Assembly: GCA_002694685.1 (NCBI GenBank)
Contig: NZMW01000001.1
Coordinates: 62,001 to 126,000, forward strand
DNA: 64,000 bases
Origin: Balneola sp.
GTDB lineage: Bacteria; Bacteroidota; Rhodothermia; Balneolales; Balneolaceae
Direction of reading: 5' to 3'
Shown in pieces: positions 42,095 to 50,950 of this stretch (positions are counted from its first letter, which is position 1; every line of letters starts with the position of its first letter). The notes under the pieces are model-generated. The model saw nothing but the letters and a program-made list of their open reading frames with translations, did not search any database and had not been told where the DNA came from. The position numbers and the translations under genes are program-made.

Positions 42095-42135
42095 TCCTCG
42101 TTCAGTAGCTCAGCTGCTGAATGCCGGATCGAGGC
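42095..42135 (+). repeat. 41 bp hairpin repeat, copy B
   Basis: The same CCTCG/CGAGG ends as copy A; the inner stem is TCAGC-T-GCTGA (42110-42120). Relative to copy A, position 42112 is A instead of C and position 42118 is T instead of G, so the pair changes from C-G to A-T together. Confidence 0.7.
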
Positions 42136-42146
42136 TTCGCCTCTCA

Positions 42147-42390
42147 AGGACCCTATCTCTGTCTCTTTCCCTACGGCACATCGGTAATACAATTTATCCC
42201 TTAGTTGGGCCGCAAGGAAAGAGGACTCCTTGGTGATAGCAAAGTAGTGAAAGCTTGTCGGGTTTTTTGATTTTCCTTGCTGGCTTGATGCAGAAAACAC
42301 TATCAGAACTCAGAAAAGTGTCTCCTTCGTTGGTCCCGCTTAGCGGGATTAGGGAAGGAACAAGGATGGGTCCTGTTAGGAGGGGTTACA
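42147..42390 (+). repeat. Hairpin repeat element, copy 3 (diverged)
   Basis: It has the same left end (AGGACCCTATCTCTGTCTCT) and right end (GGAACAAGGATGGGTCCTGT) as copies 1 and 2, in the same orientation. In the terminal stem the left side reads CCCTA (42169-42173) and the right side TAGGG (42350-42354), where copies 1 and 2 have CCCTC and GAGGG: a compensatory change. An extra hairpin CCCGC-TTA-GCGGG lies within the right arm. No DUF559 gene is attached to this copy. Confidence 0.72.
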
Positions 42391-42424
42391 ATGGTTGTAC
42401 CCCTTTGTTTATAAATCATAAATG

Positions 42425-42491
42425 TCATTTTGCGGCGAATGCTCGGAATCTGGATGTATGTTAGGTTTTAGCTTTGATTTATTGGTGCCAT
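42425..42491 (+). repeat. 67 bp direct repeat, copy B
   Basis: Begins TCATTTTGCGGCGAATGC and ends TTTATTGGTGCCAT; gapless partner of 41983-42049. Confidence 0.75.
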
Positions 42492-42583
42492 GGGGAGCTA
42501 AATCATGCTTTTGCAGATCCTTCGAGAGTGCTCTTAGGATGACTTGGTGAGTTCAGCCTCTCGCATCAAATATACACCTAAAT

Positions 42584-42599
42584 CCCTGCCTTCGCAGGG
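42584..42599 (+). repeat. Mini-hairpin CCCTGC-CTTC-GCAGGG, copy B
   Basis: A perfect 6 bp stem with a CTTC tetraloop, just beyond the stop of the LolC/E permease. No T-run follows on the minus strand, so a role as a terminator is doubtful. Confidence 0.6.
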
Positions 42600-42605
42600 T
42601 TGATA

Positions 42606-43832
42606 TTATCGCCCAAACGAAATAACCTTAACCGGATCAGTATTGGCGGCGACGCGGGCCGGGAAGTATGAAGCTATTGCTGAAAGGAAAAGAGTCACAA
42701 CAGTAGCAATCAAGAAGTCAATGAGGTGCGGTTCAACCGGAGCATAGCTCATGTAGTAATTTTCCTGAGAGAGAGGGATAAGTTGGAAGTTGGCTTGAAG
42801 GAACCAGAAAAGTAAAGATATACCAATCCCTATGATAAGACCGACTCCCGCGACCATTAAACCCTCCATCAAAAATATCCGGCGTATAATCTTGGATTTA
42901 CTACCAATGGTTTTAAGCACACCGATATCGCGGGTACGTTCTAAAACCATCATCAAAATAGCTCCGATTAAATTAAAAGCTGCTACTATAATCATCCCGC
43001 TAATGACCAGAGGAATCATATTTTCCTGCAATTCAACCCAAGCAAAAATATTCCCGAATACATTATAAATGGTTTCATTGTAATAAGGGAAAACCACGGT
43101 TTCGCTAAGCTTTTCTTTGAACTGAAAGATCTCCTTGTCATCGTGCAAACGAAGTTCAATTCCACTGGCTTCTGTATCATGAAAACGGAAGAGTTTTTTG
43201 GCATGAGCCCGGTCGACCATAGCGAAAACATTGTCGAAGCGATCAATGCCAGTTTCATAAATTCCGGCAAGCCGGAATTGTTTAATCTCTGGTGAGTTGA
43301 TTAGGGAAGGAACGCCTTCAATGGTATAAATGGTAATCACGGAACCAAGCTGAGCCTGAATTTCCCGACCCAGTTCGGCTCCTAGTACTATTCCGGGCAT
43401 CCCGGTAGAATCACGTTCTAAGTTAAATTCACCTTTAGAAATATACTTGCCAACACCAAAGCTGGGTTTATCCAAATCTACTCCTTTTAGCACAGTGCCG
43501 GAGACCGCATCACGGGTTTGGATCATGACCTGCCCCTGAATAATGATCTGCTTGCTTTCAATCTCGGGATACCGGTCGAGGTAGCTATATAAAGTATCTA
43601 CCCGCTGAATGGGTTTATCGGTGAAGGTGGTAACCGTGATATGAGGCGCAAAGTCCATGATCTTACCATTGATGGTAGACTTAAAGCCATGCACAACAGA
43701 AAGAGCAATTAACAATCCGGCCGATCCAACTGCGATCCCGGCTATGGACATATACTTAATAAAGGAGAGAAAGCCTGAACTCTTACGGGAACCCTTGAAA
43801 TACCGAAGCGCGAGATACCATTCAAATTTCAT
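42606..43832 (-). CDS. LolC/E-family ABC transporter permease
   Basis: A 408-residue inner-membrane permease with the MacB/LolC layout: TM1 near 25-48 (SIAGIAVGSAGLLIALSVV, after the ALRYFKG coupling segment), a large periplasmic domain (about 50-265), and three C-terminal helices (near 270-295, 315-345, 370-395) with the FtsX signature including ERTRDIGVLKTIGSK. With a LolD ATPase such proteins extract lipoproteins for the outer membrane. No ATPase gene is adjacent, so lolD must be elsewhere. The 153 bp to lysS shows no strong signal. Confidence 0.88.
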   Translation of the reverse strand: MKFEWYLALRYFKGSRKSSGFLSFIKYMSIAGIAVGSAGLLIALSVVHGFKSTINGKIMDFAPHITVTTFTDKPIQRVDTLYSYLDRYPEIESKQIIIQGQVMIQTRDAVSGTVLKGVDLDKPSFGVGKYISKGEFNLERDSTGMPGIVLGAELGREIQAQLGSVITIYTIEGVPSLINSPEIKQFRLAGIYETGIDRFDNVFAMVDRAHAKKLFRFHDTEASGIELRLHDDKEIFQFKEKLSETVVFPYYNETIYNVFGNIFAWVELQENMIPLVISGMIIVAAFNLIGAILMMVLERTRDIGVLKTIGSKSKIIRRIFLMEGLMVAGVGLIIGIGISLLFWFLQANFQLIPLSQENYYMSYAPVEPHLIDFLIATVVTLFLSAIASYFPARVAANTDPVKVISFGR

Positions 43833-43985
43833 GGGTTCCTTATTAGTTATTCGTTACTGATTAGTGAATGAGTCAACATAGTACTTTCATAGAATATTGT
43901 GGGCGTATTCACTGACATCGAGTAACGAATATGCCATTAACGAAAACAATCTTGGTCATTGAGATTTGGAATTTGGAGCTTAAAA

Positions 43986-45533
43986 TCACTCCGGTTTCAT
44001 TTGTGGGAAGAAAAGTACATCGCGAATAGAATCCGAATTCGTCATAATCATAGCGAGTCGATCGATCCCAATACCAATTCCAGCCGTTGGTGGCATTCCA
44101 TATTCTAGTGCGCGGATGAAGTCCTCATCAATGGTCATAGCTTCATCATCGCCGCCTGCTCTGAGTTTGGCTTGCTCTTCCAGTCTTTCACGCTGATCGA
44201 TAGGATCGTTAAGCTCGGTGTAAGCATTGGCAATTTCTTTTCCGTTGCAGATGGCTTCGAAGCGTTCTACTAATCCTTCTTTGGATCGGTGCTTCTTAGT
44301 CAGTGGACTCATTTCCAGAGGATAGTCCGTAATGAAAGTAGGCTGAATGAGTTTCCCTTCAACATACTCTCCAAAAATTTCGTCGATGATTTTTCCAGCT
44401 CCAAATGAATCTTCAAGTTCAATATGCAGCTCTTTAGCAACGGATTTGAGTTCTTCCAAATCCTTGCCGTAGAGATCATATCCGGTTTCTTTTTCAATAG
44501 CTTCGAAAAGAGGAATGCGAGGCCAGGGAGTTTTGAAATCAATTTCGTTTTCTCCGACCTGAACTTTAGTTGAGCCATGTAATTCGAGAGCAATGTTTTG
44601 AAGCATGTTCTCAGTGAATTCCATCATCCAGTTGTAGTCTTTGTAAGCTACATATAACTCAACCTGCGTAAATTCTGGATTGTGAAAGCGGGAGAGTCCT
44701 TCATTTCTAAAGTCTTTTGAGAACTCATAAACGCCATCATAACCACCTACAATCAATCGCTTTAGGTAAAGTTCGTTAGCAATACGGAGATATAAATCCA
44801 TATCCAGCGCGTTGTGGTGCGTCACAAATGGTTTTGCTGCAGCTCCTCCATAAACAGGCTGAAGGATAGGGGTCTCAACTTCCAGGTAACCACGCTCGTT
44901 CATGGTATTCCGCATTACCTGAACCATTTTTGTTCGCTGCTGGAAGGTTTCACGAACTTCGGGATTCACAATTAAATCCACGTAACGCATGCGGTAACGC
45001 TGTTCCTTATCGGTGAAGGCATCATGCACTACCGTTTCGCCATCTTCATTTTCCACTTCTTTGGGTGTAGGAATAGGGCGAATGGTTTTGGAAAGGAAAT
45101 GAAATTCCTGAGCGTGAATGGTCGTTTCGCCAGTGCCTGTTTTAAAAACAAATCCGGTGATGCCGACGATATCACCAATATCCACCAGCTTCTTAAATAC
45201 TTTATTGTAAAGATCGGTGCCAAGTTCTTCAGTAGCTACATCATCCCGTCGGATATATACCTGGATGGTGCCTTCAGAATCCTGGAGGTTGAAGAAAGAG
45301 GCTTTCCCCATAATACGGCGAGTCATTACACGCCCGGCAACCGTTACAATTTCTGAATCAGGGTTGGTTTCTTCATCTCTGATCAGTTTATCCTCATTAT
45401 CCAAAATGTGTTTTGATGTATGAGTAACCTCGAAAGAATATGGATAAGGATTCACTCCTAAATCATGGAGTTCATCAAGCTTTTCTCTGCGAATTTCTTC
45501 CTGTTCAGATAGGGATAATTCCTGTTCAGACAT
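43986..45533 (-). CDS. lysS: Lysyl-tRNA synthetase (class II)
   Basis: A class II aminoacyl-tRNA synthetase of 515 residues, normal for LysS. The N-terminal OB-fold anticodon-binding domain spans about 60-175 ([19 protein letters not shown]), then the catalytic core with motif 1 around [20 protein letters not shown], motif 2 in [20 protein letters not shown] (near 280) and motif 3 in [16 protein letters not shown] (near 490). It charges tRNA-Lys. ATG at 45533 is the only reasonable start. It is the upstream neighbour of the LolC/E-like permease on the same strand. Confidence 0.96.
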   Translation of the reverse strand: MSEQELSLSEQEEIRREKLDELHDLGVNPYPYSFEVTHTSKHILDNEDKLIRDEETNPDSEIVTVAGRVMTRRIMGKASFFNLQDSEGTIQVYIRRDDVATEELGTDLYNKVFKKLVDIGDIVGITGFVFKTGTGETTIHAQEFHFLSKTIRPIPTPKEVENEDGETVVHDAFTDKEQRYRMRYVDLIVNPEVRETFQQRTKMVQVMRNTMNERGYLEVETPILQPVYGGAAAKPFVTHHNALDMDLYLRIANELYLKRLIVGGYDGVYEFSKDFRNEGLSRFHNPEFTQVELYVAYKDYNWMMEFTENMLQNIALELHGSTKVQVGENEIDFKTPWPRIPLFEAIEKETGYDLYGKDLEELKSVAKELHIELEDSFGAGKIIDEIFGEYVEGKLIQPTFITDYPLEMSPLTKKHRSKEGLVERFEAICNGKEIANAYTELNDPIDQRERLEEQAKLRAGGDDEAMTIDEDFIRALEYGMPPTAGIGIGIDRLAMIMTNSDSIRDVLFFPQMKPE

Positions 45534-45901
45534 GTACGATCTACTAAAATTTGGTTGGAAATTATTTTAAGCCTTAAAAATACCGAAATCCCTTGAGAAT
45601 TGTGAGCATTAACTATATAAAAAGGAATCAGGTGGGAATACTATCACTTTATCGGAAATATAGGTACTTGTACCTAGATAAAATGAGTAACACTACTCAT
45701 GAATTTAAGTGAATATGTAGATAGATTGATTTTAACTTTAATGTGAAAGTGATAAATCATCTATTAAACAACTTAATTAGAGTTTTCTAAGTAGTTGGAT
45801 GAAAGAAAACTTTTAGATTAATGAGTAACATTTTCACGCTTTAGGATGAATCTAAGTCCTTGGGTAACTATAAAATTCTAGCAACAGAAAGGGTATAAAT
45901 T
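45534..45901. other. Intergenic region with GTAC palindrome and inverted repeat
   Basis: This 368 bp region upstream of the beta-barrel gene has no ORF I trust. It holds TAGGTAC-TT-GTACCTA (45661-45676) followed by ATGAGTA-ACAC-TACTCAT (45684-45700), and a second ATGAGTAACA at 45823-45832. These are candidate operator sites; no RNA gene is visible. Confidence 0.5.
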
Positions 45902-46567
45902 ATGAATAGAAAACACATTTTAAGGATGTGTGCGTTGGCAATTCTTGTCTCACTCAGTACACAGTTCGCACAGGCTCAAATGGCAATTGGGATTAAAGCA
46001 GGTTCAACAGGTTTTGGAGGAGAAGTCACAAGATCAATGTCCGAGAAATTTAATGTGCGAATTTCAGGCACATTTTTCAATTATCAAACAAATGGCGTGT
46101 ATGCCGATCAAGAGCCTAGTATCGCTTATGATGTTGAAGGCGCCATGACTTCTATAGGGATAATTGCCGACTTCTTTCCGGCAAGAAGAGGCTTCAAATT
46201 ATCAGCGGGGCTTTTCTATCACGACTTCTTAATTGATGGAGGAGCGAGCCCAAATGAAGACTATGAATTTAATGATCAGAAGACATTTAGCCGCGACAAA
46301 TTAGGCTCATTGACTGGATCAGTTGATTATGAGTCAAAATTGGTGCCATATGCAGGTATTGGAGTAGGTAATCCCGTTGCTCCGGGAAGTAAGATTAAGC
46401 TGAACTTTAATATTGGTGCTATGTATACAAACTCACCCAGAGTTACTATGGAGGGAGAGGGTTTGATTGGCCCAACAGCAAATCAGGGACAAGATTTCGA
46501 AGATGGAATGCAAGACTTTAAGTTTTATCCGGTAATTAATCTCGGTCTCAGCTTCCGCCTTCAATAG
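45902..46567 (+). CDS. Putative outer-membrane beta-barrel protein
   Basis: A 221-residue exported protein. The signal peptide is MNRKHILRMCALAILVSL... to AQAQ (cut near residue 26). The mature part alternates polar and nonpolar residues and ends in ...VINLGLSFRLQ, a terminal strand with aromatic F three residues from the end, typical of OmpA-like or porin-type eight-stranded barrels (YfaZ/'OmpW-like' in general style). No specific family was recognised. It is the first of a row of secreted or lipoprotein genes and lies 45 bp from the next. Confidence 0.65.
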   Translation: MNRKHILRMCALAILVSLSTQFAQAQMAIGIKAGSTGFGGEVTRSMSEKFNVRISGTFFNYQTNGVYADQEPSIAYDVEGAMTSIGIIADFFPARRGFKLSAGLFYHDFLIDGGASPNEDYEFNDQKTFSRDKLGSLTGSVDYESKLVPYAGIGVGNPVAPGSKIKLNFNIGAMYTNSPRVTMEGEGLIGPTANQGQDFEDGMQDFKFYPVINLGLSFRLQ

Positions 46568-46612
46568 ATATTATTAAAGCCAAAAATTTTTAAGAACATA
46601 AATAACACGATT

Positions 46613-48253
46613 ATGAAACCAATAAAACAAAAATTAGGTGTACTGCTTATACTACTTACTGGATTTGGGGTGGCAAGCTGTGATTTTAGTGGCTTAAGCA
46701 ATGCAGTAGACGACTTTAAAGTTGTGGTAGGGTTAGACCCTATTAATACTTCTTCTGCGGTATTATTAACAGATGCAGCTACCGGTGAACTAATAACTGC
46801 AAATGTAGAAGTAATATTTGAGGGAGAAAATGGCGACGATGTAATAGACATTTATAGTGACCCTATTAGTGAAAAAGAAGTGAGTAGTGGTATTCTTACT
46901 TTTGGAATTTCTAATAACGTGGTACCCACTGAAGAATCACCTGTTAGTGTAAGAATACGATTGCGAGCAGACGGTTACCTGTCCACTACTAAAACTGCTA
47001 GATTAACCACAGAGGGAACCAATGAGTTTTCCTTTAAAATGATCAGAGCTAATAATAAACCTGAAGGAATTACTACTACCTCAAGTACAGCAGGTCGATC
47101 AGGTTCTAGTGGAGCAGTAGAAGAGGAATTTGTAGTTGAGGCCAATTCAGATGATGGGGATGATGCCGGGGTGTCTATCTCAGTTGCGCAGGGAACGGTA
47201 TTCCGGGATGCAAACGGGAATGCTTTAACCGGACGACTTACGACTGAAATGAGTTATTTTAACCCCAACAAAGCGGGAGCAATGCTCTCATTACCGGTTG
47301 AACTGGAAGATGAGGAGGGGAGCTTGTTGATTTCAGCTGGTGCCAGTACCATTTCAATCCGGGATGCAAACGGCAACCTTGCTGCATCCTCTGCAGCAGC
47401 TCCTGCAAAAGGAGTACAGGGAAAGGCCATGGTTGGAGGAACTTCCTATACTGTAGCGGTAACCCCGGGATTTATCAATCCTAATACGAATGCCGCTGTT
47501 GCAGTTGGTGATGAAGTATCGGTAATACTTTATGACTCAAACAATAATTACATAACTAGTGTGCCAAGCACTATAACAGAACTTGCGGGCGGGAGACTTG
47601 GAGTAAATGTAGAATCGGAAAGAGTACCGGGGATTCTTCTTCTTTCATTCAAAATAGTAACCTCTGCTAGGTGCAACAGGGCACTATTAAGTTTAACCCG
47701 AAACGGGGATGAAGGCAGTGTAAATATGAGTGTGTTTGGGGCAGGTTATGGGGCAGAATTTGTCGTACCAGCTAATACTACCAATTATACAGCTGCAGTA
47801 AACATTTTATCAAAGTCTTTTAATTACAGATTACAGGCCTCCAGTGGCGTGGTGGAAGGAACCCATAACTTCTGCGAGGGTCCATTGGATGTATCGTTAC
47901 CTGGTTTTGATGCAAATGCTAACGTTATTGATGCCACGGTAAATGTAAATCTGTCGTGCCAAAATAGTGATGAAACAGTAAGCGTAACAGATATTCCCGG
48001 AGCTTCTGTTGCCTATCGCAAGCAAAATGCTGTACAAGGTACTCCATGGAAAATTGCTTCTTCCCTGAACTGGAACTTCGACGAAGCTAGCAATAGCCTG
48101 ACAGGTGGTAGTTTCGATGTTAAAGGGGTAGAACAAGGTGAGTTTTATACCTTCAAAATTGTATATGAAGGCGAAACATTTACAAGGGATGTGGAAATTA
48201 CAGGCACAACGGTCAGCTATACCGAAATTATTGACAGCGGTATTTGCCAGTAA
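46613..48253 (+). CDS. Hypothetical lipoprotein, beta-rich
   Basis: A 546-residue lipoprotein: lipobox near residues 20-24 (FGVASCDF). Residues 45-150 resemble a carboxypeptidase-regulatory or invasin-like beta domain (LTDAATGELITANVEV ...), and later segments such as VFRDANGNALTGRLTTEMSY resemble a carbohydrate-binding or surface-repeat module. No enzyme motif is seen; a role at the cell surface is inferred from the lipobox only. It is co-directional with the barrel gene and ends in a strong terminator. Confidence 0.7.
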   Translation: MKPIKQKLGVLLILLTGFGVASCDFSGLSNAVDDFKVVVGLDPINTSSAVLLTDAATGELITANVEVIFEGENGDDVIDIYSDPISEKEVSSGILTFGISNNVVPTEESPVSVRIRLRADGYLSTTKTARLTTEGTNEFSFKMIRANNKPEGITTTSSTAGRSGSSGAVEEEFVVEANSDDGDDAGVSISVAQGTVFRDANGNALTGRLTTEMSYFNPNKAGAMLSLPVELEDEEGSLLISAGASTISIRDANGNLAASSAAAPAKGVQGKAMVGGTSYTVAVTPGFINPNTNAAVAVGDEVSVILYDSNNNYITSVPSTITELAGGRLGVNVESERVPGILLLSFKIVTSARCNRALLSLTRNGDEGSVNMSVFGAGYGAEFVVPANTTNYTAAVNILSKSFNYRLQASSGVVEGTHNFCEGPLDVSLPGFDANANVIDATVNVNLSCQNSDETVSVTDIPGASVAYRKQNAVQGTPWKIASSLNWNFDEASNSLTGGSFDVKGVEQGEFYTFKIVYEGETFTRDVEITGTTVSYTEIIDSGICQ

Positions 48254-48290
48254 TCGTATTTCCGATTTCTTACCACGATTAATCAATGAA

Positions 48291-48320
48291 AACCCGACTA
48301 AAATCTAGTCGGGTTTTTTT
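48291..48320 (+). terminator. Rho-independent terminator
   Basis: AACCCGACTA pairs with TAGTCGGGTT across an AAATC loop, followed by a T-run (TTTTTT). It lies 37 bp after the lipoprotein stop and closes the two-gene unit starting at 45902. Confidence 0.9.
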
Positions 48321-48606
48321 ATGCACTTATTTTACCCAAATTGGATTTAGTTATACCCTTTACTCAAGCTTAGCGACAGAAAAAGTATTTACCATCGATT
48401 TTATGACTATTTTCCCAACTGAAGGTATCATTGCCAAATTATATTGAGGGACTAAACAGCAATACTACATGATTAGGTGGTTTTTCTGGCTAAATCATTT
48501 TTAACTTTTTATACTATAGATGCTTTGATAGCTTTAGGAATACTGTCGAACCTACCTTAAGGTACTTTCTTCGGGATCACAGAAAACATAAAAAACATAC
48601 TCGTCA
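48321..48606. other. Intergenic region upstream of lipoprotein gene
   Basis: About 290 bp with no gene. A perfect 12 bp palindrome TACCTTAAGGTA lies at 48553-48564. Nothing else is recognisable; it should contain the promoter for the 48607-52489 pair. Confidence 0.4.
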
Positions 48607-50949
48607 ATGCAGATCAATAAACTTTTACTAGTCGTACTTGCTATAGGTGTGGCTGTTGCCGGTTGCGAAATACCGAAAAAGCCAGACTTTAGAACTTCTC
48701 AAAAAGTTGAAGCTCCGGTTCTCTACAACAAAACCTATCAATTTATGGGTGATTCTACTGCCTTGATTGATACAACATCAGGAGATTTGGATTCCCTCTT
48801 CACCGTAAATGGGACAAATAACTTCATTACAATCTCTAAAGAACAAGATTTTGAGTTTGGAGATCTGAACGATGCTGTCCCGGCAGTAAGTGTAGAGCCA
48901 ACTGAATTTGAATCAGAGGTTGGGGAAATTGAGCTTACTGACTTCTCTTCGGGAGGAGGAGATTTAGGTTCTGCTAATATTGAGGAAGTTACCGGAAGTG
49001 ATCCCAATCTGGTTCCTGCAGGAACACCTATCCCAGCTGGGAATAACTCTGCATCACCTGTAAGAATTGGAATTGGTGCCAACACCGATTTCTTTCAGAG
49101 TGCTACGATTAAAAGCGGAGCTATGGCGGTGCAACTCTCCAATACCCTAGGATTTGACTTTGAAACAGCGACCATTCAGGTTATAGATACTGTAACAAAT
49201 ACACCAATTGGCAGCGCTGCTGAATTTAGTGCAACTAATGGAAACCAGCTCCTCGATGATGCAACTGAAACAGCCTCAATCACTTTTTCTGAAGGAGATG
49301 AACTTAGGAATTTAGGTGTTGAGATTACGGTTTCCTGGCAAAATTTTTCTTTCCCGGCTGACCCACAGGCATTGACTGTAAATTCAGTTCAAGGTGAAAA
49401 TTTAATTGTATCAGAAGTACAAGCCGCTCTGGATGAGCAGGATTTTACAACCACAAGTACAGCTACTTTTGGTGATGAGGAATTTGAATTTACAAGTCCG
49501 AATCATTTTGTACAGCTAGAAACAGGTAGAATCATTGTTGCTCCAGTTGAGAATGAAATGGAATTCCGAATTACAATGGAAATCGTTTTTACAGATATTC
49601 GGGAATGTCCGGCCTCATTAGTTGGAAATAATTTCGTTACTAATAACGACCCGTTAACCATTGATTACTCTGGAAACGAAAGAATCAGACGAGCAAATGG
49701 AGGGGTGTCTGGATTCTCACCAGAAGCTAACATTAGCCTTGCCGGTTGTAAACTTTATGCAACCAATAACGAAGTGGCTTACACCATCAGTGCTACCACG
49801 GAGAATACAAAAGATGCTGCTCCTGGTGACCAGGTTCGGGTAATCAACGAGACCCAGGCCATTTCTTCCAGTGTTGAGATAAGCAATCTTCAAATTCAGG
49901 AAGCTACCGGTATTGTAAAACAACAAATCGTACTTCTAAATGATGAAGATGCACAAGATGCTGATGATGATCTTGATCTTTTTAATGATAATGAAGCTGA
50001 ACTGACAGAGATTGACGGTTTAAGTGATTTATCTTCTCAGTTGGATGGATTGAACTTCACAAACCCAAGACTTTCTATCAATTATACTTCTGATATTACC
50101 GTCCCTACTACTATTTACGGTGCTTTTGTAGGTATTAATGGGGAAGGAGAAGAGAGATTTCTCAGAGGATTAGCAGGTGAGGAATTTGAAGTGCAAGCTG
50201 GAGATCCAATTGATGGACTACAGATTCGAGGCACGGATTTACTCCCTGAGCAGATGATCAAATTTACCCTTGATACTCCTGAAACTCCCGGGGATAGTAT
50301 TACTACTGAAATTGAGTTTAACAGAACGAATACCAGTGTTGTTAATTTCCTTAACAACCTGCCAAGTGAAATTAGATTTATCGGGAAAGCAGTTGTTAAC
50401 GAAGATGAAGAAGAAGTTACTATTCTTAATAATCTGAACTTCACTCCAAAGATTGCGATTGACATCCCATTGGCATTCTCTACAGAGCAAGCGGCTACAT
50501 TTACCGATACCACCAAGAACGATCTGGGGGATCTTCCATCAGAAGAAAAAGGGGATGAACTATTTATTGAAAACGGAAAACTGATTATTGAGTATACCAA
50601 TGGTTTACCTCTTTCTGTGAATCTAAACATTACCTTCATGGATTCATTGAAACAAGAAATCACAAGTATCCCTCAAGGTGCTGATGATTTGGGGATTTTG
50701 GCTGCAGGTATTAATGATGATACCCGATTCGCGAATGACCCGACACCTGGGACGATCGAGATTTCGTTAACTAAAACCCAACTCGACGAACTGTATAAAA
50801 CCAAGTTTTTGAAAGTAGCAGCTTCCCTTGTTACAACAGACAATTCTGGAAATGGTGAGGGCGACAATATTCGTATGCGAACCACTGACTTTATTACTCT
50901 TTCTTTGAGAGCTGAACTAAATATCGAATCTCAAGTTGGAGGAAACTAA
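48607..50949 (+). CDS. Large hypothetical lipoprotein
   Basis: A 780-residue lipoprotein: signal and lipobox near residues 12-20 (AIGVAVAGCEIP), so it is outer-membrane anchored or surface displayed. The sequence is acidic, Thr/Ser/Asn-rich, with repeated beta-sandwich-like stretches and no catalytic motif. It lies one base before the DUF5723 gene, whose Shine-Dalgarno site (GGAGG at 50938) is inside its last codons, so the two are translated together. Its likely role is as a partner of that outer-membrane barrel, but this is inference from the overlap. Confidence 0.7.
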   Translation: MQINKLLLVVLAIGVAVAGCEIPKKPDFRTSQKVEAPVLYNKTYQFMGDSTALIDTTSGDLDSLFTVNGTNNFITISKEQDFEFGDLNDAVPAVSVEPTEFESEVGEIELTDFSSGGGDLGSANIEEVTGSDPNLVPAGTPIPAGNNSASPVRIGIGANTDFFQSATIKSGAMAVQLSNTLGFDFETATIQVIDTVTNTPIGSAAEFSATNGNQLLDDATETASITFSEGDELRNLGVEITVSWQNFSFPADPQALTVNSVQGENLIVSEVQAALDEQDFTTTSTATFGDEEFEFTSPNHFVQLETGRIIVAPVENEMEFRITMEIVFTDIRECPASLVGNNFVTNNDPLTIDYSGNERIRRANGGVSGFSPEANISLAGCKLYATNNEVAYTISATTENTKDAAPGDQVRVINETQAISSSVEISNLQIQEATGIVKQQIVLLNDEDAQDADDDLDLFNDNEAELTEIDGLSDLSSQLDGLNFTNPRLSINYTSDITVPTTIYGAFVGINGEGEERFLRGLAGEEFEVQAGDPIDGLQIRGTDLLPEQMIKFTLDTPETPGDSITTEIEFNRTNTSVVNFLNNLPSEIRFIGKAVVNEDEEEVTILNNLNFTPKIAIDIPLAFSTEQAATFTDTTKNDLGDLPSEEKGDELFIENGKLIIEYTNGLPLSVNLNITFMDSLKQEITSIPQGADDLGILAAGINDDTRFANDPTPGTIEISLTKTQLDELYKTKFLKVAASLVTTDNSGNGEGDNIRMRTTDFITLSLRAELNIESQVGGN

Positions 50950-50950
50950 A

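Larger units (their letters stand above)
41822..42605. other. Repeat island between membrane hydrolase and LolC/E permease
   Basis: These 784 bp contain no convincing gene. They hold two 41 bp hairpin units, two 67 bp direct repeats, two CCCTGC-loop-GCAGGG mini-hairpins and the third copy of the large hairpin element. Short frames on either strand fall inside these repeats and have no recognisable protein features. Confidence 0.8.

Noticed and set aside
42037-42464. Overlapping short open frames on both strands in the repeat island
   Set aside because: They lie inside repeats, have no signal, domain or coding bias, and their sequence is explained by the hairpin elements.
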